Shown here: positions 25,950-37,869 of the stretch, piece by piece | Layout of the letters: every line of letters begins with the position of its first letter | Numbering within the stretch: position 1 is the stretch's first letter | Assembly (NCBI GenBank): GCA_027625915.1 | Contig: JANTQA010000057.1 | Coordinates: 4,836,001-4,900,000, forward strand | Length of the DNA: 64,000 nucleotides | Origin: Anaeramoeba flamelloides | Lineage: Eukaryota > Metamonada > Anaeramoebidae | Direction: 5' to 3' | Position numbers and translations under genes: made by a program | Notes under the pieces: generated by a model | Told to the model about the DNA's origin: nothing | Database searches by the model: none | Seen by the model: the letters and a program-made list of their open reading frames with translations, nothing else

Positions 25950-26813
25950 TGATAGAGCTAATAGAAAAAATAATTATATACTTAAATGTTTATATTAATC
26001 AAGGATTTTAAATATTTTTTTTTCTTTATTTATAATATATCTAATTAATAAAAAGAAGAAGAGTTTTTAACTTTTTTCTTGAATAAATTTACCCGTTGAT
26101 TAATTTTCGTCGTTTTTTTTTTAAATATTATCTTGAGTTAATAAAAAGAAAAAATAATTTTTTTTTTATTTAAATTTTTTTTTCGGAAAATTGTTATACT
26201 ATTCATTGTAAAATAATAAGATCAAAATCTTCATTCAGATTTTCAAAACAACCTTCCAAGAATTAAAATAAATCATCAAAAAACCTCATTCTCAAAAGAA
26301 AATTAATAATTTAAGCTTTTTTTAAGGATTAAAAATTGAAATGTTGGACGATTTATAAAAATCTTTTTTTTGGAAATCTGAATGAAAATTTTGTTCCTTT
26401 TATTTCGCAACAAATAGTATTAAAAAAATGCTTGGATAATGATTAAAAAAAATTAGTATAAAGAACCTTGTTTTTTTTTTGACATTATTATATTAACTAT
26501 TTTTTGATTTGGATTATATTATTTGATGGAGTACCAATTATTAAGTCAAAAATTTCTCCTTTTTACTAATTTCTATATCTTATGATTAAAAAATTTAAAA
26601 AATAAATATATTGAAAAATAAAAATAAGATTTTTATATTTTTATTATTGAATTTTTTAATAAGCCAATAAATAATCGAAAATATATTTGAGATGAAATTT
26701 TTTTAAATGAACCTTTTTATAAATATATCTAAAATTTTGGAACATATCTCTTTTTTTAGTATAGATTCAAAAATACGAATAATTCAAATTCTGAATTTAA
26801 AAATTGCATAAAT
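25950..26813. other. Convergent intergenic region between MFS and thioredoxin genes
   Basis: Both 3' ends face this 864-bp stretch. AATAAA-like signals are present but too common in this base composition to assign. No feature was recognised. Confidence 0.5.
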
Positions 26814-29800
26814 TTATTTTTTGGTGTTTGCTAAACTTTCAACAAAAGTTTGTAATTTTTTTTGAGAGGTGCCATAGTAAGATGTTAGAACACTACCATT
26901 TTTATAAATAATAAAATGAGGGACCTTTTCAACTTCCTGGTCTTCAGCAATTTCATGCTGTGGATCAACATCCACTGAATAAAATTCAATTTCAGGATTA
27001 TCTACTGCACATTGAGAATAAATTGGCAAAAATCTTCTCGAATTCTATTTTTTTTTTTGTTTTTGAATAAAGATATCAGATTATTTAAAATACATATGAA
27101 TTTTGTTAAAATTGTTTTGTCTTTCATCATTTGCATTTTTAAAAAAATTTTTAATTTTTGTTAGTTGACCATTTTTAAGACAAGATGGTGGTTTGAAAAT
27201 GAGCAATAATATCAGAGAAATGGTCCACCAATAATACATTCCACAATAAATTAACAATCTAGTTCCGAAGTATAAAATGGTCTCAGCATAAAATCATTTT
27301 TTGGAAAGGTCAAGAATATTTAAAAATTAATTGGTATAACAATAATATCAACAAAAAATCTTGCGCCAAGTGCCGTGGAGTAAAGTAGAGTGCCGTCAAG
27401 TGCCAAGGTTTTTTTTTAGAATTCAAAAGAATTGAGTTAAATCTAAGATTTTTCTCTATTCTTTTAAATTCTAGAAAAGCTAATGGTGGCTTTTTTTAAT
27501 TTGAGGAATTAAAAAAAAACTAAGAAATTTTCCAACTAAACAGAAAAATCAAGAAAACCTAACGACAAGAAATAATATTTAAAATGGGTAGGATCAAATT
27601 CAAATATTAAAACTAAGAAATTTGACAAATTACTTAAATAGATATTCTTATGTTTATGATAAGAATAAAATAAAAACAAAATCTTGCAACTTATGAAAAA
27701 AATATTTCTAATTTAGAAATCATTAAAGATATTGATCATTTTTTTCTGTCTCTCGTGTCGTCAAGTGCCTAGCTTTTCCATAATTTAAAAGAATGGAGAA
27801 AAATCAAAGATTTTACTCAATTCCTTTAAATTCTGGAAAAGCTAACGGCGGTTTTTTTTAATTTAAGAAATAAACAGAAAATTTGAATAAATTTTCTGTT
27901 TCTTTCTTAAATTAAAAAAAACCTAACGACGCCCATGGCATATAAAAAAAATCAAAAATTTTGGACTAATGATTTAATTCAAGTTAACAAAAACAAATTA
28001 AAGAATAATATCTTTGATTATATTCAAAATCAAGAATCATTATTTATTTTGTCATTAGTTAACTATAAAGAAAATTATTACTCTTTATTGAAATTTCTCA
28101 ACAAAAATTTAGAATTCAAGAAGTGTAATAGAAGCGCCGTTAAGTGCCTAGTTTTTCCGAGAATTTAAAATAATTGAGTAAAATCTTTGATTTTTCTCAA
28201 TTCTTTTTAGTTCTGGAAAAGCTAATGGAGGCTTTTTTTAATTTCAGAAATAAAAAGAAAATTTTTGTAATTTTCTTTTAATTTATTCAATTAAAAAAAA
28301 CCTAACGGCACTTTTCTTGAGGTTTTCTGTTTTATCTGTTAAGTGTTCTAGTTTTTTTTTGAGGTTTTCTATTTTATTTGTGAAGTGTTCTGTTTTTTTT
28401 TGACTTTTTGAAATAAACAGAAAATTTTAATAAATTTTCGGTTTATTACAAAAAGTAAAAAAAAAAACAAACGAAAATCTATCGATTTTCCAAATAAATA
28501 GAAAACTCAAAAAAACCTATTGAAAATCAATAGATTTTTCAAAGAAACAGAAAACTCAAGAAGACCTAACGAAAACTTATTGATTTTACAGATAAACAGA
28601 AAACTCAAGAAAACCTAACGGCGTTTTTTTTTTTTATTCAAGAATCGAGTAAAATTAAATATTTTTCCTCAATTCTTTTAAATTCTAGAAAACCTAACGA
28701 AAAGTGTCTGTCAAGTGCCGTTAAGTGCCTAGCTTTTACAGAATTCAAAAGAATGGAGAAAAATCAAAGATTTTACTCAATTATTTTAAATTCTCGGAAA
28801 AGCTAACATCGTTTTTTTTTTTTTAATTTAAGAAATAAAAACCTAACTACAGCAAGAGGAAATTAATTAACTCCCTTCAGAATAAAAAAAAAAAATTAAA
28901 ATCATTTTTTTTTACTTTAATTTTATTTTCAATTTGAAATATGAACTTTTGAAAAAACAAGTTCTGGAAAAAAAACTATTAAGTTGTTGTTGGGTTTGAA
29001 AGGTTTGTTTTCAAATATTTTAAGGAATCAAACTAAAGAGATAAATCTACAACTCCATGTTGATTTTTTCAATTCATAAAAAACAGTGCAGCAAATAAAA
29101 GTTATTAAAAATACAAATTGTTTTTAAAAGTAAGAAAAAAAAATAATTCATTTTTTTGTTTCAATTTTAAATGATTATTAATCACACTTTAAACCAACTT
29201 TTAATGAAAATTGCATACTTTCTATTTACTGAATGATATTTTTTTATTTTATTATTAATTTATCTAAAAAACTTTCAAAAACAACTAAGAAAAAGTTTAT
29301 TATTGGTTTCCTTTTCACTTAATATTATTGTTTAATAAACCTAAATCACAATTTGTTATTTATACTAAATGAATTAGTGTCATCATATATCCGTCATTTA
29401 ATATTTGAAAACAATCAATAATAATCAGATTGAATATTGGTTAGATTTCCAAAAGAGCAAAGGTACTCTACTAATCAAAGAATTAGTAAACCAAAAATCA
29501 ATGATTAAAAAATTAATTATGGTGATAGCAAATATTTTTATTGAGTTAATCTGACACCCAACTCGCTGTTGACACAGACAGCACTTATTGATGAAACGAT
29601 CCTTCCAATATTTTTGAAAAAGATTTTATTTTCAGTTTATTGTAAACACTTTAATTTTGATGATACTTTATTTTGATATAAAAATCTAATACGTTTATTG
29701 AAGCAAGCAAAGAAAGTGTAGTATATTCCCAACACCCCATGTTTTTATATCGTTTAAATAGTATAGAAATGATTTTTTTTTGGTGATAATAGAGTAATTT

Positions 29801-31792
29801 TAAAAAAGGGTGGAAAAATAAGTTTTCAAAGGCTTCTTGAGAACAATTGACAGACTTAAACAGTGCCATTTTTAGGGTTGTATTAAAAATCGTTTTGTGA
29901 CACTTTTTTAAAAAAGAATTCATATTCCAACAAAGCTCACGAAAGAAAATAAAAAAATTCGTCATTATTCTCTTTAAGGGACTAGTCTCTATTATTTTTT
30001 TTTTACCAATTTCGAAATAAAGATTAATCCCGAATAAAAAAAATTTTTTATAACATCTATATAACATTTCTCTAACAAAATTTCCTTTTACATGATGATT
30101 TTTTCCATATTTTTTTAAAAAAAATATATAGCAGGTTTATAACATGTTACAAATTTTATAACTCATTTTATAACAAACATTTATGTTATAAAAGTTTTTA
30201 TTATAAAATTTTATAACATTTTAAAAGTTTATAACACCTTTACAACATGTTTATAGCATGTTATAAAAAACTTTTTTTATTAGGGATTATCTAGAAATAT
30301 GTTCAATATTGAAAATAAACAGGGCCTTTTCAAATCTTAGTAATTGGCATAAAATTTTCTCAATCTCTATTAAATTTTGATTAAAAAAATTTAATTGAGA
30401 TTAGTTCCTTAAATTGAATCTAGAAATCAATTCTTCACAGAAGAATAACCGTTTTTAATTTTTGATACAATTCAAGACACTGGTATTTGACCAAGAAATG
30501 GAAATAAATGATCATCTTCTTTTTCATTTTCCTTTTTTTTTTTTTTTTATATTTTGTAAATGAATTTTAAGTCATCAATTGAAATTTGGTTTCTAATTTG
30601 TTTGAGGCTTTTTTGTTGTTTATATTGATGTGAATTATATTGGGAGGAGAGTTAAGGAATAAAAACTGAAAGAATTGAAAAAAAAATAATCATTTGAAAT
30701 TTTATCACATTTAAATTTCAACACCAGTAAAGGAAGAAGAAAAAAGATCTTTTATTAATCCCTCTGAGAAAATCAGCGAAAAAGTAATTTAACTAGTAAA
30801 TTGGTTTCTCGACAACTATACAATAATAGAATTGATCAAAGTAAACATTTATAAGGATCAATTTTACTTTTGGATTTTTCGGATATTGAACCCGGAATTT
30901 TTAGCACACAAAATAAGATCCTACTTGTTTTTCAAGAATAAATTGGAAAGAATTTTTCATTTCATTTTCCTCTTTCTTTTTTTATTTTGGCTAATAAATT
31001 TCAAGAAATAGACTGTCATTTGTGATCTCTCATTTAGTTTGTTTGATAATTTTTTATGTTATGAATTGGTGATTTCCCAAATCGAAAGGAAAGTCCGTTT
31101 TGCATTGAAAAATAAATAATAATCAGTTGAACTTTTTTCCCGTTTTAATTCCAAATACCATTATTGCCTCTGTATGGCTAAAACTTTCTCAAAGAATTAA
31201 AAGAGAATATTCCAAAGACGTGTAAATTTGGTGAGGAGAGTTATTTCTTTTTCAACTCTTTAACAGATCAATTTTGACTTTTCGATCCATTCCTTATGTA
31301 ATCGTTTGTTAACTTTGTTTTTTAATCTTGGAACAAGAAAAAAAACTTTTTTTCACCAACAACCACACAAAACGAGATGCAACCAATTCTTTCTTTTTTT
31401 AAATTGGGTCTTTTCAAGATCTGTTAATATTTTGAGTTTACAAAGTATTTGTTTATTTGGAAAAGAGTTTGGATTTCATTTATCGAAACAATCCAATTTA
31501 ATTCATTTTTTTTTTAAGAAATCAACAAACTTTGACCGAAAAAAAAAATACGTATTTTTTTTTGGAACATTGGACAAAGAAAAATTATTCAAGTGATTTT
31601 TGGGCACACTTTTGAATCAATTACAACCATTGTTTTGTCAACATAAATTAATAAAAAGAAAAATAAAAAACAATTTGTTAATGAAAAAAAATTTACCGAA
31701 TCCCAGGTTGCATAATAAAAAACCATGAAACTTTCTTTTTCTTTTAGGGTTTTTTTAAAGATTTCAAGTGAAGTAAATTTTGTGACTGACAT
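26814..31792 (-). CDS. Thioredoxin-fold protein lacking both active-site cysteines
   Basis: Two exons, 31792-31697 and 27044-26814 (stop), joined in phase 0 across a 4652-bp intron, give 108 residues, the length of a single-domain thioredoxin. The N-terminus MSVTKFTSLEIFKKTL and FMVFYYATW form the first strand-helix-strand; the second exon gives FYSVDVD, the cis-proline motif KVPHFIIYKNG and the last helix. The usual WCGPC reads WDSNS (30-34), so both redox cysteines are replaced and disulfide exchange is not expected. The only other Cys is in YSQCAVD. It may act as a binding or scaffold protein, as known for other redox-inactive thioredoxin-fold proteins; that is inference. The splice sites and phase fit well and no other in-phase join restoring cysteines was seen. 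Confidence 0.82.
27360..28860. repeat. Array of alternating short palindromes with GC-richer linkers
   Basis: About eight palindromes of 60-70 bp. Type I arms contain AATTTAAAAGAATTGAGTAAA and mirror at AAAGATTTTACTC. Type II arms contain AATAAACAGAAAATTT. Linkers such as AAGTGCCGTTAAGTGCCTAG and GCTAACGGCG separate them. Lies in the thioredoxin giant intron. Confidence 0.8.
29966..30416. mobile_element. Family E element split by a nested TTATAAC-rich element
   Basis: The outer ends TTTAAGGGACTAGTCTCTATT and (inverted) TTTAAGGAACTAATCTCAATT match family E. The middle (about 30022-30288) is a separate insert with its own inverted ends, CCCGAATAAAAAAAATTTTT and (inverted) CCCTAATAAAAAAAGTTTTT. 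In the thioredoxin giant intron. Confidence 0.7.
30022..30288. mobile_element. Nested palindromic element rich in TTATAAC
   Basis: About 265 bp between inverted ends. The interior repeats ATAACATG, TTATAAC and GTTATAA many times and can fold on itself. It interrupts the family E copy at 29966-30416. Confidence 0.65.
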
Positions 31793-33767
31793 AATTTAGA
31801 AGAGTAAGAATTAAAAAAAATGAGAAATCTGATTGTTTTGATTACTTAATTAATTCTTTTGATTTACAATTCTAAAATATTGTTAACCAGTTTTTTCTCA
31901 CTGTCACATATTTCTCTATATTTGTTTATTAAGGGGCAAATAACCATTAAAATAATCTCATCTTGTATAATTAAATAGCTGACTCAAAAAAATTTTTAGA
32001 GATTCCTTCAATTGAAAAATGGTATAATATTCTGATTATTACAAAAACAAACTAGACTCATTTTTAAATGTATTTTCAGAAATGATTGTTATGTTTAATT
32101 ATTTGATCAAATTTTTTATTAACATTTTTGTGATAATTCGAATTAGAACTCGTATTTCAAATATAAATTTCTTATTTAGAAATTTAAAATCCAATATATA
32201 CTTTGATACAATTAGGGGATTTTTAATTCTTTCTAATTTTCAGTAATCTACCCTAAAAATAAGATAGCTCTTATGCTAATTTTAATAATTATTGGGAATT
32301 ACTGATCAATAAACTAATTAAAAAAAAATGTTAGAAAGAATAAACTGAAACAATTTCTGATTGCTTTTCTATAATTGAAAAGAATAGAGAAAAATTAAAG
32401 ATTTAACTCAATTCTTTCAAATTCTCGAAAAGATACAGGCTGTAAGAGATAATTAATTCCCTCTCCCCAAAAAAAAAAAAAAAAACATTTTAAGAAACTT
32501 AAGAAGGTAGTTAATATTTGGTTTATCGAATATTTTTTTAAGAAAACCCGATTAAAAATAACAAATTCTAAAGGAAAAAAGGAGATTTCGTTTCGAGAAA
32601 GATAAAAAAAACTATTTTATTGCTTTTTTTGAAGTTAAATTTCCTTAATCAAATCAAATCTTACATAATAGTATTTGAGAATTTGGTACTCATTTTCATT
32701 AAAGGGGTATACTTTTTGAGATTATTTATTATCCAGTAAGTTTAAAAAATTACAAATATATACAAAGAAAATTATTTGTAACTTGAATGATCTGATGATA
32801 ATTAGAATTTATCCCACTTTTTTTTTTAGAATAAAATAACAAAAAAGAGTATCCAAATTTCTTTGCTCAGAGAAAGAATCATTTAATTTGCCTTTTTGTA
32901 TTAATTTTATTTTTTTTTGATTATATGGATTCCACTGGTTCTAAATGAAAATTATTTTTGTTATCAAAAAATAATTAATTGTCTTTAATTATTCAGATAT
33001 CCAAAAAAATAAGTGAATTCACTCCTCTGTGACTGATCTTTTAAAAGCATTTGATATTAGAAAATCAAAAATAATAAAAAGTTGAAATATTTTTCCTATT
33101 TTTAATTCTGAGAAAAAGATTATGGGGCTTTGTTGAACGAAAATAGTGAATCAAGAGATGAATAAAATTCTATCCCAATCCAATTTAGATGTTTTAATTT
33201 ATAAAAACATAATCTTTTGAAAAAAGAAATTATATATGTATATTGAGAAATATTTCCAAATTATTTCAAAACAAATAAATTTAATTCAAAGAAAAAAGAA
33301 ATTTTCTTGTCCATTAGTTTCAAAAATCAACTGTAAAAATATAACGACATTTTTTATAATTTCAAATTAAAAATATACTTTATTTCAAAAAAGAATTACA
33401 ATATTAATTTTTAAATTAAAACAACTAGCCATTTTTTTATTAAATGAATTTTGAGTTAATTCTTTATGGTTAATTTACAAAAAAAATATAAGAAAAAGAA
33501 TAAAATAATTAAAAGATCACAAAATATTTTTTTTATTTTTCCCTAGAGCAATAGTACAATATTTTAATTTTTAACATCTATATGGTACAAACTAAATAAA
33601 ATAAAAAAGAAAAAATTTAAAATGATATTATAAGATTGATTGAAAAAAAAAATAAATAATAAGTTTAGAAAAGAACATATTAAAAACAAAAAAAAAAATG
33701 TACAATCAGTATTTAACCACTATTTTTTTTTTAATAAATAAAAACCTCTTGAGATCTAAAAAGGGTT
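31793..33767. other. Intergenic region upstream of the thioredoxin gene
   Basis: No exon recognised. It holds the palindrome at 32358-32425 and the 3' boundary of the LINE. Confidence 0.45.
32358..32425. repeat. Single type I palindrome upstream of the thioredoxin gene
   Basis: AATTGAAAAGAATAGAGAAA mirrors AACTCAATTCTTTCAAATTC around ATTAAAGATTT. Solo copy outside any recognised gene. Confidence 0.55.
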
Positions 33768-35261
33768 TTTTTTTTTATTATTATTTAAGGGAGGAGTTAT
33801 TGACCCCACTTATTTGCCCGAATTCCTAAATTTTTATTTAGGAATTTAATTAAAGACTCAAAAATAAGTTTATTACCCACTAAGGCTAATAAAGAGTTTG
33901 AATCCTTTTTTATAATAATATTAGAAATATTATTATTATTTAATATATTAGATGTATTAATTTTTTTTAATTCAGATATCCAGATTTTGCGATTATTTTC
34001 ATAGGCTTGGCAGTTCCATAGAAAATGGTCTAAATCTTCAATAATATCTAAATTGTTTATTTTTTTACATAATTCACATAGTTTTGATTTGTTTTTTATT
34101 CATAACATAAGAGTACCTGTTAAGGTAATTTGTAAAATTTCTGAGTTTTAAAATTGAATTTGAGCCCTTCCATTTTAAATATCTTTGCTGCTTATTTATA
34201 GTATTATTGATTTGTACTATTTTTAGATAGTCTTGAACTTTCCAACTTGGACTATTTTCTAAGTTTTTAATTCTAAAATTTTCTAGTTCATTTTCCAATT
34301 GTTTTAAATTTTTTGGAGTACCAATTTATATTTTCTGATTCTTTTTTTTCTAAAAGGAAGATAATTAATTAATTCATCATAATGGAGGATTTTTAATTTT
34401 TTGAATTAACTTAAATCTTCTTTTTATATATCGTTATCCTTACGGGATCAATTTTTTGCTTCAGTTTTATAAATAAGCCTTGGTGAGTGTGGGTTGATTA
34501 ATAAAAATTTTGTAATTTTTTTTATTAATCCAAGTATCAATATCTTTAAAATCTGTTTTTGTTAAATCAAATATTTCTAAACCATATAATAATTGGCTAT
34601 GTAATACAGCTTTAAAAAATTGAATTTTTAATCGATTAGAAAAATTTTTTTGTTGTAAGATATTGATTAAATTTTTAAAATTGGCATTAACTTTATCAAG
34701 GTTGAATTTTAAATGGGTTTTTTTATCTAGCCAAATACCAAGATATAATATTTCTTTTGGAATTAAAGTTTTTTTAGTTTTATCATCATTAGGATTCATT
34801 CCAAAATCTTTTATTATTTTAAAGATTTTTTGTAATTGAAAATTTATTTCTATTAATGATCCTTTCATCAGTAAAATCAGATCATCTGCAAACATTTGAA
34901 TATGTAACGCTAGTGATTTAATTTTTTCTAAGAGAAAATGAGTAATAAATCGAAATAATAAAGGGGATAATGGATCTCCTTGGTAAACACCAATTCCTTC
35001 TTTTGAGTAATAAGCAAGTAGATATTCTACAATAATTTCATTTTTTATAAATTTTTTAATTGAATAATAAATAAGTGAATGATGAATAGAGTCAAAACAT
35101 TTTTGTATATCTATTGTAACAATATAAATATTTTCTTTTTTAAATTTATTTTTTATTTTTTGATAAAAAAGGTTTTTTTTTGTAATATATTTTTTGTTTT
35201 AAAATGGATGAGTTAACCTTATTAAAGCATTTTATTAATTTGAATCTATTTCTTAAATCAA
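33768..35261 (-). mobile_element. Decayed LINE (non-LTR retrotransposon) with reverse transcriptase remnants
   Basis: Read on the minus strand, translation shows reverse transcriptase motifs in the right order: DIQKCFDSIHHSL (about 35110), GVYQGDPLSPLLF (about 34985) and the catalytic box MFADDLILL (34895-34870). A thumb-like region follows, then a 3' part with CELCKK and DHFLWNCQAY (34080-34010), the Cys/His pattern often found near the C-terminus of LINE ORF2 proteins, ending at a stop at 33797 and an A-rich tail near 33770. The frame changes at least three times (near 35150, 34470-34300 and 34090), so it is dead. No endonuclease domain was found; the copy is probably 5'-truncated or continues unrecognised beyond the SINE. 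No long direct repeats flank it. Confidence 0.85.
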
Positions 35262-35277
35262 AGAATTGGCATCTTTT
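35262..35277. repeat. Target-site duplication, left copy
   Basis: Sixteen bases identical to 35657-35672, immediately left of the SINE body. The perfect match suggests a fairly recent insertion. Confidence 0.85.
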
Positions 35278-35656
35278 GGAGAACCGGTATGGGCAAGTGG
35301 CAACACAACCCAGTGTACAATCTGAAGGCCGGGGTTCTATTCCCTTAACCATTATTTCTTATTGTTTACCATTTTCTCAAATAGCCACCACGGTGTAATT
35401 TTAATTAAAAATCGGGCTTATGCTTCTTAGAACCACTAATTCTTTGAGGAAATCGTTTGACCGAATTGAATCTTTTTGACTATTATAAAACTGAACGGAA
35501 TTGGAACAAAATCCCTCTCAATTTATGGAGCGGATCCGATTTTTGGGAGAAATGACCAGCTCTCACTTGTTTCAACAATATCTCTAATTCAAATTAGGGA
35601 TTCGGGCAAACAGGTGGACTTTTAGTACCCACTCTTTAATGGAAAAAAAAAAAAAA
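35278..35656 (+). mobile_element. tRNA-derived SINE with A-tail and 16-bp target-site duplication
   Basis: The first 75 bases hold an A-box-like TATGGGCAAGTGG (35288-35300) and a B-box-like GGGTTCTATTCCC (35332-35344) at tRNA spacing, followed by an unrelated body and an A-tail at 35643-35656. The 16 bases AGAATTGGCATCTTTT lie directly before (35262-35277) and after (35657-35672) it, a clean target-site duplication of LINE-driven insertion. A diverged inverted copy lies at about 48600-48992. The insertion site is inside or next to the upstream part of the LINE remnant. Confidence 0.85.
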
Positions 35657-35672
35657 AGAATTGGCATCTTTT
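35657..35672. repeat. Target-site duplication, right copy
   Basis: Identical to 35262-35277 and directly after the A-tail of the SINE. Removing the SINE and one copy restores a continuous target sequence. Confidence 0.85.
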
Positions 35673-36639
35673 TAAATAAAGAATTAAGAAAAAGTAACCT
35701 TATTATTTTTATTAACTATTTAGTTTTTTCTTGAAAATGTGGAAATATTTTTTTTCGTTTTATTGTAGAAAAAATTGTAAATGAAAAATTATTATTTTTT
35801 ATTTGGTGTTTCTTTTTCTTTGATTAATATTTCAATTCAAATCTCAGCATATAAAATGAATTGGGGTATAGGTCCAAAAAATAAATGAAATTTTGATAGA
35901 ATTTTAACAACAAAAATCTCAATGAAATTGAGATATATCAAGTAACATTTTATTCAATAAACTTTTAACAAAGTAATTTTAATTTTCAAAAAATGAAAAA
36001 AAAATTTTCGGAAAAACCATTTCGTAAACTGTATGGTCTTATACATAAGAATCATTATAACAATTAAATCAATTTTGGAATAAAAAATTTGGAATTAAAA
36101 GTATCTGATAATTAGATAATTCTCAAATATCTTCAAGAAAAAATTATTTTGAAAAATCAACTTATGTATTAAAATAAAAACAAAATTTATTAGTAAAATT
36201 TGTAAATGGTGTCAAAAATTAAATTATTCCAACTATATTCCTTAAAAAATTAGTATTATTTTTTAATCCGTTGAATATATCTTACATTTTTTTGGTTAAC
36301 CAATAGTTTTATCTCAAAAAAGATAAAAATATTTATATTAATATTCCTGTTAAAAAGACTTGTAATCGTTTAATAGTGATCAAAATAGCCATCAAAAAAG
36401 TAAAAAATCGTGTATAATCTTTGATAAAATAACTTTTTAGTTATTTTCTGTTCATTAAAATCAGAATATATATATATATATATCTCAGAAAAAAATTCCT
36501 TTTGAGGTTTCGGAGTCGATTATATTTTTTTAGTTCTTCACATATACAAAATAAAAAAGTACAAAATATAACCAAAAACTTATTTAAATATTTTCTGTTT
36601 CTTCTGTAAGACCGATACCATAAAATTAAATATTTAAAC

Positions 36640-37156
36640 TAAACTAAATTTCATAATAAATGGCCCATCTTACATTTGAATAATGAATTGCTTTTGTATC
36701 GTTTTGAAGTTTTTCCTCTAACAATGAAAAGTTTGTAAATATATCATTTTTTCTCTTTTTTTATTTTTTCAAAAGTGTTTTGTTAAAATGGAAAATGAAA
36801 ATGAAAAATTTGAAAGAATTAACAGATGAATTAATGAAAAAATTGGTTTCAAATATGAAAAAGAGATTAGATTTAGTTATTCAAATGGAAGGAGAATCGA
36901 TAAATGAGTTTTACTAATTTTTTAAATTTTCTATTTTTTATGTAATGTTTCTATCAAAATAAATGGCCCAATTTTTTTTAACAGTTTTTATTATTTTTTT
37001 TTCGTTTATTTTTAGACAAAAAATAAATATCTCTTGAGTATAGTATTGAATATTAAAATCTAAATTTTTATATTATAATAGATAACCTCAATTATTAAAA
37101 ATATTTTTCTTTAAAATTTGATTTTTAAGGGGCCAATTATTATGAAAGATAGTTTA
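36640..37156. mobile_element. MITE-like element, family B, second copy
   Basis: Same orientation and structure as 15888-16403, including TTGTATCGTTTTGAA, CAAAAGTGTTTTGTTAAAAT and TAAATATCTCTTGAGTATAG. Lies in the intergenic DNA between the SINE and the GPR137-like gene. Confidence 0.8.
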
Positions 37157-37283
37157 CATTCCAAATACTCAATAATTATCATTACTTTTCAAATTCTGAT
37201 AAATCCTTTTTCAAAAGAATTTAATTTCAAAGAACATTTCAATAATCTTGTAATTTACAAAGTTGGTTTGAATTTAAATCAAT

Positions 37284-37780
37284 AAAACTCTTTATTTGAC
37301 TAACTGTTGAGAGAAAAATGTTGGACCCAGAAAAATGGTTCGACACCATTTTTAATTGGGAACATTAGTAAAATTGAAAATCTAAATCCTATTGATAACT
37401 AGGTGACTTTTATATAAATCCAGGTTTAAAGGTGTTACAAGTTCATTAATCTGTGGTGTGTGTAGAATACTCATTTATATGGTTGATAACTAAAGTAGAT
37501 CATGCTATTTTAACAAAAATCCAAGTTGTAGTAAAGTTTACTATTAATTCTGAAAATGGTAATTTTTAAACTTGCTTTAGACTATAAGAGATAAGGTTTT
37601 GAAAAAGTAGAATTACATTAATCCTTATTCTACTAAGTAGATTATTGTTATTTTCTTTAGTTATTTCACAAACGATTGAAATTAAAAATCATTTTCAGTA
37701 ATGTTCCCAATTAAAATTGCTGTCCAACCATTTTTCTGTGTCCAACATTTTTCTGTCTACAGTAAAATAAAGAGTTTTAA
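37284..37780. mobile_element. MITE-like element, family C
   Basis: About 497 bp with terminal inverted repeats near 80 bp: the left AGAAAAATGTTGGACCCAG and TTTAATTGGGAACATTA recur inverted at the right as AGAAAAATGTTGGACACAG and TTTAATTGGGAACATTA. It ends about 90 bp past the stop of the GPR137-like gene. Confidence 0.8.
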
Positions 37781-37869
37781 AAATAATAATAATTAAAAAA
37801 AAAAAAAAAGCAAAAAATAAAAAAAAAAAATTATTATTAAAATCTTCGTACAAATCAAAATTAATTAGA

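Noticed and set aside
29651-30067. A 138-codon minus-strand frame in the thioredoxin intron
   Set aside because: Rich in Phe, Lys and Tyr; part overlaps a MITE terminus; no motif and no splice context joining it to the thioredoxin.
31306-31596. Plus-strand 96-codon frame near thioredoxin exon 1
   Set aside because: Composition reflects T and A runs; no recognised motif; antisense to the intron.
35278-35352. A functional tRNA gene on the plus strand
   Set aside because: A and B boxes are present but the acceptor and anticodon stems do not pair well, and the sequence continues into a SINE body with A-tail and target duplication.
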